From NCBI GenBank assembly GCA_038327915.1, contig JBBQLO010000039.1, positions 1 through 6,319 of the forward strand: 6,319 nucleotides of DNA, in the 5' to 3' direction. Under the pieces are notes generated by a model. The model was not told where the DNA came from. It searched no databases and saw nothing but the letters and a program-made list of their open reading frames with translations. This stretch comes from CAIXDB01 sp038327915. GTDB taxonomy: Bacteria; Patescibacteriota; Minisyncoccia; Phycocordibacterales; DATDWN01. Every line of letters starts with the position of its first letter. Position 1 is the first letter of the stretch. Made by a program: the position numbers and the translations under genes. This document shows, piece by piece, positions 1 through 5,225 of this stretch.

Positions 1-37
1 TGTACTGCACCCCTTTTGTAGAACACCAATCTTGTAT
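1..37 (+). repeat. IS3 left terminal inverted repeat
   Basis: Outer end starts TGTACTGCACCCC. The inner 15 bases (23-37, ACACCAATCTTGTAT) are identical to the reverse complement of 1115-1129, while the middle part is poorly conserved. The outer boundary is set by the shared TG tip and the conserved ACCCC block. Confidence 0.8.
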
Positions 38-840
38 CAGATATTGTAGCTTTTAGCGATTTTTTGCGCAAATTGAACCGGTGACATTTTCAATGCTGAA
101 TGTATTCTGGTGTTGTTGTACTGCCAGATGGTTTGGTAGACACTGAGAACTAATTCACCAATACTTTTGAACCTCGACCAGTCACCAAGATCAATTTTGA
201 ATTGTGAGTAGAAGGATTCCTGGTATCCATTCTCCCACGGACAGCCGGGGGCAGATCTCGATATTTTCACACCAATGGTTTCAAGTGCTTCGATGAAAAC
301 TTTTGCATTGTATTCACTGCCATTGTCGCTGTGATATACCTCTGGTCGAGCATTGGTGAGGATGGCATTCATAAATGCCGACAGCGTGAGTTGTACAGCA
401 TGAGTAGTGCACACGGACAATCCGACGATCTTTCTCGTGTATATATCCATCACCGTGGCAACATATACCACCTTGCTTTGAAATGGGAGGTAGGTGAAGT
501 CCGATGTCCAAATATGGTTCTCGTACTCTGGATATGTTGTCGTGAGGTAATTTGGATATATGATCTTGATATTCTTGGTTCTTTTGAATTTCTTGCCGCG
601 TCTACGATATGCTTTGATGCCGAAAAGATTCATCACTCGACGAATCTTTTTCTTGTTCATACGAAGGTGTATAGCAACTCTGCGATGACCATATGATGGA
701 TGTTCACGGAGAACGGCTTCGATCTGACATTTGAGTTGCCAGTCTTTGTCTGGTTTCTTGGGGTGGTAGTAGAAGATGCCGCGGTAGATGCCAAGCTCCC
801 TGGCCCTGAGAGTTTTGGGTACACCGCTTGTTTCGATCAC
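37..840 (-). CDS. IS3-family transposase OrfB (DDE integrase catalytic subunit)
   Basis: Catalyses strand cleavage and joining for the IS, normally as the C-terminal part of an OrfAB fusion. The 267-residue frame has an N-terminal HTH_21-like region (about 37-80, with the family motif HPSYGHRRV at 47-55) and an rve/RNase H-fold core. The catalytic triad is visible: D114 (WTSDFTYL), D172 (YHSDNGSEY) and E208 (NGYQESFYSQFK). Exactly 35 residues separate the last two, the classical DD(35)E spacing. The C-terminal YNNTRIHSALKMSPVQF (241-257) is the family's usual ending. It begins at a GTG that overlaps the orfA stop as GTGA (837-840), so it can be made by translational coupling or, more likely, by -1 frameshifting. 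Length is normal and no inactivating lesion is seen. Confidence 0.95.
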   Translation of the reverse strand: MIETSGVPKTLRARELGIYRGIFYYHPKKPDKDWQLKCQIEAVLREHPSYGHRRVAIHLRMNKKKIRRVMNLFGIKAYRRRGKKFKRTKNIKIIYPNYLTTTYPEYENHIWTSDFTYLPFQSKVVYVATVMDIYTRKIVGLSVCTTHAVQLTLSAFMNAILTNARPEVYHSDNGSEYNAKVFIEALETIGVKISRSAPGCPWENGYQESFYSQFKIDLGDWSRFKSIGELVLSVYQTIWQYNNTRIHSALKMSPVQFAQKIAKSYNI

Positions 841-1088
841 TTCTTTTTTTGGGCTTCGGATAGCTTGAGGGTGATTTCACCGACAAGCTGCATGAGTTGT
901 GCGTTCTCGCGCTTGAGTTTGATGACCTCTGACAGAGTCGGCTGACCTTCCACTTTTTTGCTAATCCAGCTGTATATGGAGACTTCTGATATACCGTGAT
1001 CTTTTGCCGCTTGTGCAACAGTGACACCATCATTTTTGATACGGTTAATGATTTGCTCCTTGATTTCGGGAGCGATACGTTTTTTCAT
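837..1088 (-). CDS. IS3-family transposase OrfA (helix-turn-helix subunit)
   Basis: An 83-residue DNA-binding subunit of the IS3 transposase that recognises the terminal repeats. Residues 1-50 form the HTH_Tnp_1-type domain: a basic start, then VTVAQAAKDHGISEVSIYSW, a typical helix-turn-helix ending in the conserved W. Residues 52-79 (LSEVIKLKRENAQLMQLVGEITLKL) have heptad-spaced hydrophobics, matching the leucine-zipper multimerisation segment of the family. It ends in a lysine run encoded by the slippery A-rich tract, overlapping orfB by four bases. A perfect TATAAT -10 lies upstream at 1117-1112 on the minus strand, at the inner edge of the right repeat. No clear Shine-Dalgarno precedes the ATG. 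Confidence 0.92.
   Translation of the reverse strand: MKKRIAPEIKEQIINRIKNDGVTVAQAAKDHGISEVSIYSWISKKVEGQPTLSEVIKLKRENAQLMQLVGEITLKLSEAQKKK
843..849 (-). promoter_or_regulatory. Predicted -1 ribosomal frameshift site (A_AAA_AAG)
   Basis: On the minus strand the 3' end of orfA contains the heptamer A AAA AAG in the zero frame (codons CAA AAA AAG), the canonical -1 slippery sequence of IS3-family elements. After slippage the ribosome reads GAA then GTG ATC..., entering orfB in frame just before its GTG. The fusion would be about 350 residues: 82 from OrfA, one Glu at the junction, then OrfB. No obvious stimulatory stem-loop was established. Confidence 0.75.
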
Positions 1089-1111
1089 ATGTTTGTATAT
1101 TAGTACTGCTA

Positions 1112-1117
1112 ATTATA
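1112..1117 (-). promoter_or_regulatory. Likely -10 element of the IS transposase promoter
   Basis: Perfect TATAAT on the minus strand, 24 bases before the orfA ATG and overlapping the inner end of the right inverted repeat. No good -35 hexamer is seen at 16-18 bases upstream, so the promoter may be weak, or may be completed only in a circular IS junction as described for the family. Confidence 0.45.
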
Positions 1118-1151
1118 CAAGATTGGTGTACGAAATTTGGGGTACGGGCCA
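1115..1151 (-). repeat. IS3 right terminal inverted repeat
   Basis: Read on the minus strand it starts TGGCCCGTACCCC and ends with the 15-base block shared with the left end. The inner edge overlaps the likely orfA promoter. The terminal CA on the plus strand at 1150-1151 sets the boundary. An end at about 1145 is a less likely alternative. Confidence 0.7.
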
Positions 1152-1291
1152 TAATCCTTGCGTCAGATGTACGCAAGAGCATCCGTGTGCCACTTCCGGT
1201 CCAAACCGGCGGTGCGCATAAAATCCGGCGGAAAAAGTCCCGCCAAGAAGCCAAGATTTTGTTTAAAAAGCAAGGTCAAACCGGGGAATGA
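1152..1291 (+). pseudogene. Possible 3' remnant of a gene cut by the IS
   Basis: From the IS right end an open frame of about 46 codons runs on the plus strand to a TGA at 1289-1291. It lacks its own start codon and encodes a very basic C-terminal-like tail (around VPLPVQTGGAHKIRRKKSRQ). The frame is closed at the IS boundary, which suggests an interrupted host gene whose 5' part lies beyond the window. I do not recognise the protein, and the open frame could be chance. The overlapping minus-strand frame in the same stretch is equally unidentified. Confidence 0.25.
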
Positions 1292-1300
1292 AAATTCCCC
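1283..1300. repeat. Perfect hairpin directly before repeat copy 1
   Basis: GGGGAAT, a four-base loop (GAAA), then ATTCCCC: a perfect 7-bp stem that abuts the 58-bp repeat at 1301. There is no T-run on either side, so it is not a standard terminator. A different stem sits at the equivalent place before copy 2. Confidence 0.6.
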
Positions 1301-1358
1301 TTCCATCAGAGTAAATTTCAATAATTTATAATTTGAAGTTTCCTGTGATGGAAGTAAT
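1301..1358 (+). repeat. 58-bp palindromic repeat, copy 1
   Basis: Direct repeat of 1645-1702 with 53 of 58 positions identical. Each copy is itself an imperfect inverted repeat: TTCCATCA at the start pairs with TGATGGAA near the end, and the AT-rich inner arms (GTAAATTTCAAT against ATTTGAAGTTTCC) pair partly. Such hairpin-forming repeats are typical of small non-autonomous elements or REP-like sequences. No known family was recognised. Confidence 0.7.
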
Positions 1359-1621
1359 TCCAAATTTTGTTCTTTATGATATCCGGGTCAGCAAGCCGTA
1401 GCAGCGGCTCTAGCAAACCCATAATAACCGAGGCAAAATTGTCTCGGATGACAGGACACAGTATCCTCTGTTCGGGGAAACAACCCGCGCATTGTGCATT
1501 CATCATAGCCAACAAAACTATGTTGAATCGGATGGAGTTCTTACCCAGGTCCTGAAAGGAATCTGATAAACCGATAATCGAGCACACGCCTCGTACACCA
1601 CGGCTCATTTTCCACTGCAAC
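1359..1621 (-). other. Unassigned segment between the two palindromic repeats
   Basis: This 263-bp stretch looks visibly richer in G+C than its AT-rich surroundings. On the minus strand it carries an open frame of 115 codons (1318-1665) that starts inside repeat copy 2 and ends inside copy 1. The internal part (for example RILCPVIRDNFASVIMGLL) looks protein-like but matches no family I know. An overlapping plus-strand frame (1367-1555) is also open. Starting and stopping inside repeats argues against an ordinary gene. It could be a gene fragment carried as the core of a small mobile element, or noncoding sequence. Confidence 0.3.
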
Positions 1622-1644
1622 GTGGGAGAGTTTAACTCTCCCAC
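1622..1644. repeat. Perfect hairpin directly before repeat copy 2
   Basis: GTGGGAGAGTT and AACTCTCCCAC form a perfect 11-bp inverted repeat around a single central T. It abuts the second 58-bp repeat exactly as the hairpin at 1283-1300 abuts the first, although the stem sequences differ. Confidence 0.65.
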
Positions 1645-1702
1645 TTCCATCAGAGTAAATTTCAATGGTTTACAATTTAAAGTTTTCTGTGATGGAAGTA
1701 AT
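1645..1702 (+). repeat. 58-bp palindromic repeat, copy 2
   Basis: Second copy of the imperfect palindrome at 1301-1358. The five differences lie mostly in the central, unpaired or weakly paired part, while the outer arms TTCCATCAGAG and CTGTGATGGAA are identical in both copies. It is followed after eight bases by the hairpin array at 1711-1823. Confidence 0.7.
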
Positions 1703-1710
1703 CTATAAAG

Positions 1711-1823
1711 TGAATCTCCCCGCGCTTACGCACGGGGCATCACTGATTCCGAGCTTTGCTCGCCAGACTTCGTCTGGTACCACTTCATCCCTCGGGCTAA
1801 CGCCACGGGGAATTTTCGTGGAT
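1711..1823 (-). ncRNA. Candidate structured RNA or IS200/IS605-type right end without tnpB
   Basis: Read on the minus strand, several short hairpins follow one another. They are GGC-GTTA-GCC (1804-1795), CCAGAC-GAA-GTCTGG (1777-1763), CGAGC-AAA-GCTCG (1762-1750) and an 8-bp stem CCCCGTGC-GTAA-GCGCGGGG (1737-1718), followed by AGATTCAC (1717-1711 and the next base). The last stem supports minus-strand RNA: there it closes fully with a U-G pair and a GUAA (GNRA) loop, whereas the plus strand has a C-A mismatch and no special loop. The order (GCGTTAGCCCGAGGG block, hairpins, GC-rich terminal stem, TTCAC end) resembles right ends and omega-RNAs of IS200/IS605 TnpB elements as I remember them. No tnpA or tnpB is present. 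It could also be an unrelated regulatory or terminator-like RNA. Confidence 0.4.
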
Positions 1824-1843
1824 TAAAAAAATTCCCTCAAAAT

Positions 1844-2353
1844 TTACTTCAACAAATCAGGATCTTCTGAACAAGATTTTTTCGCATCATTCTCACTAGG
1901 AAATTCTGTAAAATCTGATGTGAAATAACTATTGTATTTAGAATAAGCATCAATTCGTTCACGTGTATTAAGTATATTAGCCCTAAGAAGTTTAAGTGGT
2001 GAAGAGCCGAGTTCAGGACTTGAATATCCAAAACACACAATTGCATCTAGCAATTCTTGATTATGAATTTTGGATAATTGTAAACTTTGTGCATCAAAAA
2101 CTGCTGCGGAGAATGCTTTTGCATACTGCAATAAAGCCTTTTGGGTTCGAATAGAATTTGGATATGTTGAAAGAATATATTGATGAACATCATCTCTTAT
2201 TGCATAGTTATTTGTTTTAATTTCAAACGCAGAATGGTTTGGATTTGAAGGAAGAGTAGTTTTTGATCCAAGTGTTAAATAATTAAAAAACCACAAGCTT
2301 AAGATTATCAAAAATAAAATAACAAATCCCAACAACAAATATATTTTTTTCAT
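1844..2353 (-). CDS. Small membrane-anchored protein of unknown function
   Basis: 169 residues. Residues 2-3 are lysines, followed by a long hydrophobic helix (about 4-26, IYLLLGFVILFLIILSLWFF). This fits a signal anchor with the remainder outside the cytoplasm. There is no lipobox cysteine, and cleavage is uncertain. The soluble part (about 30-169) is mixed and appears mainly helical, with two cysteines (C107, C161) and an acidic C-terminus. I recognise no domain. It is divergent from xth, with about 46 bases between start codons. A good promoter places transcription start at or next to the ATG, so the mRNA is probably leaderless. It ends just upstream of the hairpin-rich region 1711-1823, which may shape its 3' end. 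Confidence 0.75.
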   Translation of the reverse strand: MKKIYLLLGFVILFLIILSLWFFNYLTLGSKTTLPSNPNHSAFEIKTNNYAIRDDVHQYILSTYPNSIRTQKALLQYAKAFSAAVFDAQSLQLSKIHNQELLDAIVCFGYSSPELGSSPLKLLRANILNTRERIDAYSKYNSYFTSDFTEFPSENDAKKSCSEDPDLLK

Positions 2354-2360
2354 ATTATAG

Positions 2361-2389
2361 CTTATAACTTAAAAATAAGATTATGTTAA
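2361..2389 (-). promoter_or_regulatory. Promoter of the 1844-2353 gene (leaderless type)
   Basis: On the minus strand: -35 TTAACA (2389-2384), 17-base spacer, -10 TATAAG (2366-2361), then 7 bases to the ATG at 2353. This is nearly ideal sigma-70-type spacing. It puts the first transcribed base at or within a base of the start codon, and no Shine-Dalgarno is present. The -35 ends two bases from the first possible xth start at 2391. Confidence 0.55.
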
Positions 2390-2399
2390 TATGAGATAT

Positions 2400-3170
2400 A
2401 TGCGAATCATCTCATGGAATGTAAATGGCTTGCGAGCGGTACATAAAAAAGGCAATTGGGACTGGATTGTCAAAGAAAGTCCTGATATTTTCTGCTTACA
2501 AGAAATCAAAGCTGAAGCTGAGCAATTACCGGAAGAAGTTCTTTCCCTGCCTGGATATTTTTCATATTTCAATTCTTCGAAAGGCCGTAAGGGATATAGT
2601 GGTGTAGCCATATACAGCAAAATTGAACCACATAAAGTCCAGTATGACTTGGGTATTCCCGAAATGGATCAGGAAGGTCGGCTCATAGTTGCCTATTTTG
2701 ATGACTTTGTTCTCCTTAACTGCTATTTTCCAAACGGTGGAGGTGGACCCGCGAGGCTCGAATACAAACTGACCTACTATAACCATTTTTTAGCTTTAAT
2801 TAAAAAATTAACTAAAGAAGGACGGAGTGTTATTTTTTGCGGAGACGTTAACACCGCACACACTGAAATAGACTTAGCTCGGCCAAAAGAAAATAAAGAA
2901 AATACAGGTTTTCTACCGATCGAACGAGCGTGGATGGACAAACTAGTGAAAGCGGGATACGTAGACATCTGGCGACACATGCACCCACACGATCTCAATG
3001 CATATACGTATTGGGATATGAAATCTTATTCTCGTGATAGAAATGTGGGGTGGCGTATTGATTATTTTTTTATTGATTCAAAACTCATTTCTTCTGTAAA
3101 AAAGACCACTATCCATAAAGAAATTATTGGTTCAGACCACTGCCCCCTCGAGCTAAATTTAGAACTTTGA
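2400..3170 (+). CDS. xth: Exonuclease III family AP endonuclease
   Basis: Base-excision repair enzyme that cuts the backbone 5' to abasic sites and acts as a 3'-5' exonuclease and 3'-phosphatase in the cytoplasm. It is an EEP-fold protein of about 256 residues, normal for ExoIII. Counting from the ATG at 2391, the motifs in order are: WNVNGLRA with N12; LQEIK with metal-binding E38; YFPNGG with Y112; GDVN with D152 and N154; WRIDYFF with D224; and the terminal SDHCP with D249 and catalytic H250. All active-site residues are present. I prefer the in-frame ATG at 2400 (MRIISWNVNG) because homologues start two or three residues before ISWNVNG. The ATG at 2391 is the alternative. No clear Shine-Dalgarno precedes either. 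It stops with TGA at 3168-3170, so TGA is not reassigned here. Confidence 0.95.
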   Translation: MRIISWNVNGLRAVHKKGNWDWIVKESPDIFCLQEIKAEAEQLPEEVLSLPGYFSYFNSSKGRKGYSGVAIYSKIEPHKVQYDLGIPEMDQEGRLIVAYFDDFVLLNCYFPNGGGGPARLEYKLTYYNHFLALIKKLTKEGRSVIFCGDVNTAHTEIDLARPKENKENTGFLPIERAWMDKLVKAGYVDIWRHMHPHDLNAYTYWDMKSYSRDRNVGWRIDYFFIDSKLISSVKKTTIHKEIIGSDHCPLELNLEL

Positions 3171-3195
3171 CCCTTACGTACATTAAAGACAGAAG

Positions 3196-3204
3196 TTATC
3201 CACA
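3196..3204 (+). promoter_or_regulatory. DnaA-box-like site
   Basis: TTATCCACA, a perfect match to the bacterial DnaA-box consensus, lies 40 bases upstream of an extended -10 promoter in the xth-cca intergenic region. A single box is not an origin; it may be a DnaA regulatory site or chance. Confidence 0.4.
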
Positions 3205-3223
3205 GAAATTATTTTTATTGTCC

Positions 3224-3249
3224 TTGACCTGTCTTTTATGTGATATACT
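3224..3249 (+). promoter_or_regulatory. Extended -10 promoter
   Basis: TGATATACT (3241-3249) is an extended -10 (TGn plus TATACT). A TTGACC hexamer at 3224-3229 resembles a -35 but the spacer is only 14 bases. TTGTCC at 3218-3223 would give 20. The extended -10 may therefore act largely alone. Transcription would start near 3256 and point into a stretch with no gene. Confidence 0.5.
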
Positions 3250-3463
3250 TTTTTCAGAACGCGAGATATGTGTCCGATAAACCCCGGAGACATTCCCAGC
3301 ATTTGTTCTTTACATAAGTAGTTCATTAGAATAAGTATAAGAGTATTATAAGGCGCAGCGTTCCAGTGCACTCATTTTTTAGGGCCGGCCAGCCCCCTCT
3401 TAAAGACTTCTTGGTTGTTTTCAGGAAAGAGAATTAAACAAATCTTCACTATTTTTATATTAT

Positions 3464-3486
3464 TGAGATTTTGTTAATCAATCTCA
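3464..3486 (+). repeat. Inverted repeat inside the candidate RNA
   Basis: TGAGATT and AATCTCA form a perfect 7-bp stem with a 9-base AT-rich loop. No T-run follows, so it is more likely an internal hairpin than a terminator. Confidence 0.4.
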
Positions 3487-3521
3487 TATCCTCTTAAGAC
3501 AACTGGGCAGCACTTTCCTTC

Positions 3522-3566
3522 AACCGTCCAAACAGTTGCAACACTCTCTGAATGGGCGGTTTTTTT
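3522..3566 (+). terminator. Intrinsic terminator
   Basis: AACCGTCC (3522-3529) pairs with GGGCGGTT (3554-3561), an 8-bp stem with one G-U pair in plus-strand RNA, followed by a run of seven Ts (3560-3566). The 24-base loop contains the self-complementary GTTGCAAC. It would end either the candidate RNA starting near 3256 or read-through from xth. Confidence 0.65.
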
Positions 3567-3693
3567 ATGATCTAAAAACCATAAATGAGACCAAGGCTAG
3601 ATGCGAACGAGGAATATATTTCGAGCTTGCCTGAGTGTGTAAGTAAGAATCATTTTTAAAGTCCAACAACGAAATTGGTTAAATTTAAGGTTT
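3567..3693. other. Spacer downstream of the cca gene, nothing recognised
   Basis: No open frame, tRNA or clear terminator was found on either strand. The minus-strand cca gene ends at 3694 without an obvious hairpin-plus-T-run, so its transcript end is unknown. Confidence 0.5.
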
Positions 3694-5178
3694 TTACTTA
3701 ACCCAATGTTTCGAACGAATCTTTTGTATTTCTTCCTCGTCAGCTTCTTCACTGGTCTGTTTTCCTTTCTCTCCAAGCAATCTCAAGTCACTTTCTGGTA
3801 ATAATATTAGCTCATTTGCCCTTTTTTCTAAATATTCCTCTGTATTTTTTAATGGATCATCTAGTACTTCCTCCAAAAGAGCGTGTAAAGTAAAACCAAT
3901 CTTTGGTCCTGGAGTTATGTGTAAAACATCCATTATTTTCTTTCCATCAATTTTAAGCATCCCTACTGATACGGGGTCACGCATTGCTTCTTCAATCATG
4001 GCATGGTACTTGCGTAGACGATATGGATCTTCCTTGGGTCTACCGGTCCCTATACGGTCACAAATGCGCACATTCATAAGGTCCCAGATGTTATTCCTGC
4101 CTACGTTAGCAACCATGCGCCTGACGGCAGATAGAGTGATTTGCTCGGTATCAGAAAAAAACATGTGCCAACGAATGAGCATAACCACTTTTTCAATTAT
4201 AACATTTGGATATTTAAGGTTGATGAGTATTTTGCGCGCAACACGGGAACCAACCACTTCATGTCCGTAAAAAGTCCACTGACCGTGTCCCCCTCCCCCA
4301 TGAGCATCCCACCGACGAGTTTCTGGTTTTGAAATATCATGAAACAGAGCTGACAAACGAATTTCAAGCGAATACCCTTTGTCTGCCCCATGTTGCACAC
4401 TTCGTATTAAATGCTCCCAAACATCATACGCGTGAGCCTGATTTTGTTCCACTCCATATGTTTTTTCTAATTCAGGAACAATATAGTGCATTAAGTTAAA
4501 CTTTCTTAATAACAAAAGTCCATCCATTGGTCGCTGGGAAAGAATTATTTTTGTAAATTCATCTCGAATACGTTCTCGAGAAATGTTTTTTAGCAAATGA
4601 CCACTCTGGCTAAGAGCTTTTTCTGTACCAGTTTCAATGGTAAAGCCAAGTTCGGCATAAAACCTAACTGCCCGTAATATACGCAAACCATCTTCTTGAA
4701 AGCGTTCTTCTGAATTTCCCACTGTTCGCAGTATTTTGTCCTTTACATCTTGTTGTCCGTTATAAAGGTCAACTACATTATTCCCTGAGACAGAATACGC
4801 CAAGGCATTTATAGTAAAGTCACGTCTTTTAAGATCATCCTGTATGTTTTTACTAAACGTAACTTGGTCTGGATGACGATTATCAGAATACGTTGATTCT
4901 AAGCGATATGGAGTGACTTCTACACTTCTCAAACTCTCTTCCGCTGTTTCTCGTTGTACAACCCCCACAGTTCCAAATTGATTTTCATAAAATGTATCTG
5001 GAAAGATCGCAATAATTTCTTCAGGTCGAGCGTTTGTCGTTACATCCCAATCTTTTGGTTTTCTACCTAATATTAAGTCCCGCACACACCCACCCACCAA
5101 AAAAGCCTCAAAACCAGCTTTCTCAAGTATTTGCGTTACATGTGTAACTTCTTTTGGTATAGAAAAAAGTTTTTCCAT
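3694..5178 (-). CDS. cca: CCA-adding tRNA nucleotidyltransferase with HD domain
   Basis: Class II nucleotidyltransferase that builds or repairs the 3' CCA of tRNAs from CTP and ATP. Of 494 residues, the N-terminal head carries LVGGCVRD (27-34) and the metal-binding D43-W-D45. RRDFTINALAY lies at 118-128, and the nucleotide-selecting EDxxR is E162 D163 GL R166 inside EDGLRILRAVRF. The PolyA_pol RNA-binding region follows (about 190-240). The second half is an HD phosphohydrolase-type domain with H256, the pair H280-D281 (LFHDISKP), H306 and a plausible D374. The length fits the long HD-containing type, and the acidic tail ending KHWVK is an extension. The gene is divergent from tRNA-Gly, 47 bases apart. 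All three tRNAs in reach lack an encoded CCA or are cut, so the enzyme is probably essential here. A poly(A) polymerase activity cannot be excluded from sequence. Confidence 0.95.
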   Translation of the reverse strand: MEKLFSIPKEVTHVTQILEKAGFEAFLVGGCVRDLILGRKPKDWDVTTNARPEEIIAIFPDTFYENQFGTVGVVQRETAEESLRSVEVTPYRLESTYSDNRHPDQVTFSKNIQDDLKRRDFTINALAYSVSGNNVVDLYNGQQDVKDKILRTVGNSEERFQEDGLRILRAVRFYAELGFTIETGTEKALSQSGHLLKNISRERIRDEFTKIILSQRPMDGLLLLRKFNLMHYIVPELEKTYGVEQNQAHAYDVWEHLIRSVQHGADKGYSLEIRLSALFHDISKPETRRWDAHGGGGHGQWTFYGHEVVGSRVARKILINLKYPNVIIEKVVMLIRWHMFFSDTEQITLSAVRRMVANVGRNNIWDLMNVRICDRIGTGRPKEDPYRLRKYHAMIEEAMRDPVSVGMLKIDGKKIMDVLHITPGPKIGFTLHALLEEVLDDPLKNTEEYLEKRANELILLPESDLRLLGEKGKQTSEEADEEEIQKIRSKHWVK

Positions 5179-5205
5179 ATGATTTTTTGATTTTTATTTG
5201 TTTTC

Positions 5206-5213
5206 AGTATACT
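5206..5213. promoter_or_regulatory. Shared palindromic -10 between cca and tRNA-Gly
   Basis: AGTATACT is self-complementary, so TATACT reads as a -10 on both strands. On the plus strand it is 12 bases before tRNA-Gly, the usual distance for a short 5' leader. On the minus strand it would give cca an A-rich leader of about 20 nt without a Shine-Dalgarno. The -35 is weak both ways (TTGATT at 5187-5192 with a 15-base spacer on the plus strand). Confidence 0.45.
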
Positions 5214-5225
5214 ATTAAAACGCAA

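Larger units (their letters stand above)
1..1151 (-). mobile_element. IS3-family insertion sequence, complete
   Basis: A compact IS with overlapping orfA (HTH protein) and orfB (DDE transposase) on the minus strand, bounded by imperfect terminal inverted repeats. Aligning the left end (1-37) with the reverse complement of the right end (1115-1151) gives about 27 matches in 37, including 15 identical inner bases. Both ends obey the TG...CA rule of the family, and the left tip TGTACTGCACCCC resembles IS150-group ends as I recall them. The orfB stop codon lies at the inner edge of the left repeat. The left tip is base 1 of the window, so a target-site duplication cannot be checked. The architecture is intact, so the element may be active. 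Confidence 0.9.
3256..3566 (+). ncRNA. Candidate orphan small RNA or leader transcript
   Basis: A promoter at 3224-3249 and an intrinsic terminator at 3522-3566 frame about 310 nt without a convincing protein gene. The 5' end can form a hairpin (3269-3277 with 3286-3294, ATGTGTCCG against CGGAGACAT, one G-G mismatch). A second stem lies at 3464-3470/3480-3486. A 17-codon frame starting at the ATG at 3269 is the only 5' open frame I found, and it has no ribosome binding site. The sequence lacks the hallmark cores of RNase P RNA, tmRNA and SRP RNA, so it is not one of those as far as I can see. 6S-like RNA or an unknown CPR RNA remains possible. Confidence 0.35.

Noticed and set aside
331..696. 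121-codon plus-strand open frame across orfB
   Set aside because: Antisense shadow of the DDE transposase, whose catalytic motifs clearly establish the minus-strand frame.
1301..1702. The two palindromic repeats as integron attC sites flanking a gene cassette
   Set aside because: Spacing and palindromic form are suggestive, but the ends are TTCCATCA/TGATGGAA and lack the attC core motifs (GTTRRRY/RYYYAAC). No integrase is present.
1301..1702. CRISPR array
   Set aside because: Only two repeat copies, a spacing of nearly 350 bp and no cas gene.
1844..2353. TnpB or other transposon protein linked to the hairpin array
   Set aside because: The protein is a membrane-anchored 169-residue chain with no RuvC motifs or zinc finger.
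3183..3371. 62-codon minus-strand open frame
   Set aside because: It runs opposite the promoter, has no ribosome binding site or recognisable domain, and looks like chance.
3256..3566. RNase P RNA, tmRNA or SRP RNA
   Set aside because: None of the conserved cores I know (GAGGAAAGTCC-type P4 region, tRNA-like CCA end with tag frame, SRP tip loop) was found on either strand.
3917..4270. 117-codon plus-strand open frame across cca
   Set aside because: Antisense shadow of the cca coding region, which has complete family motifs.
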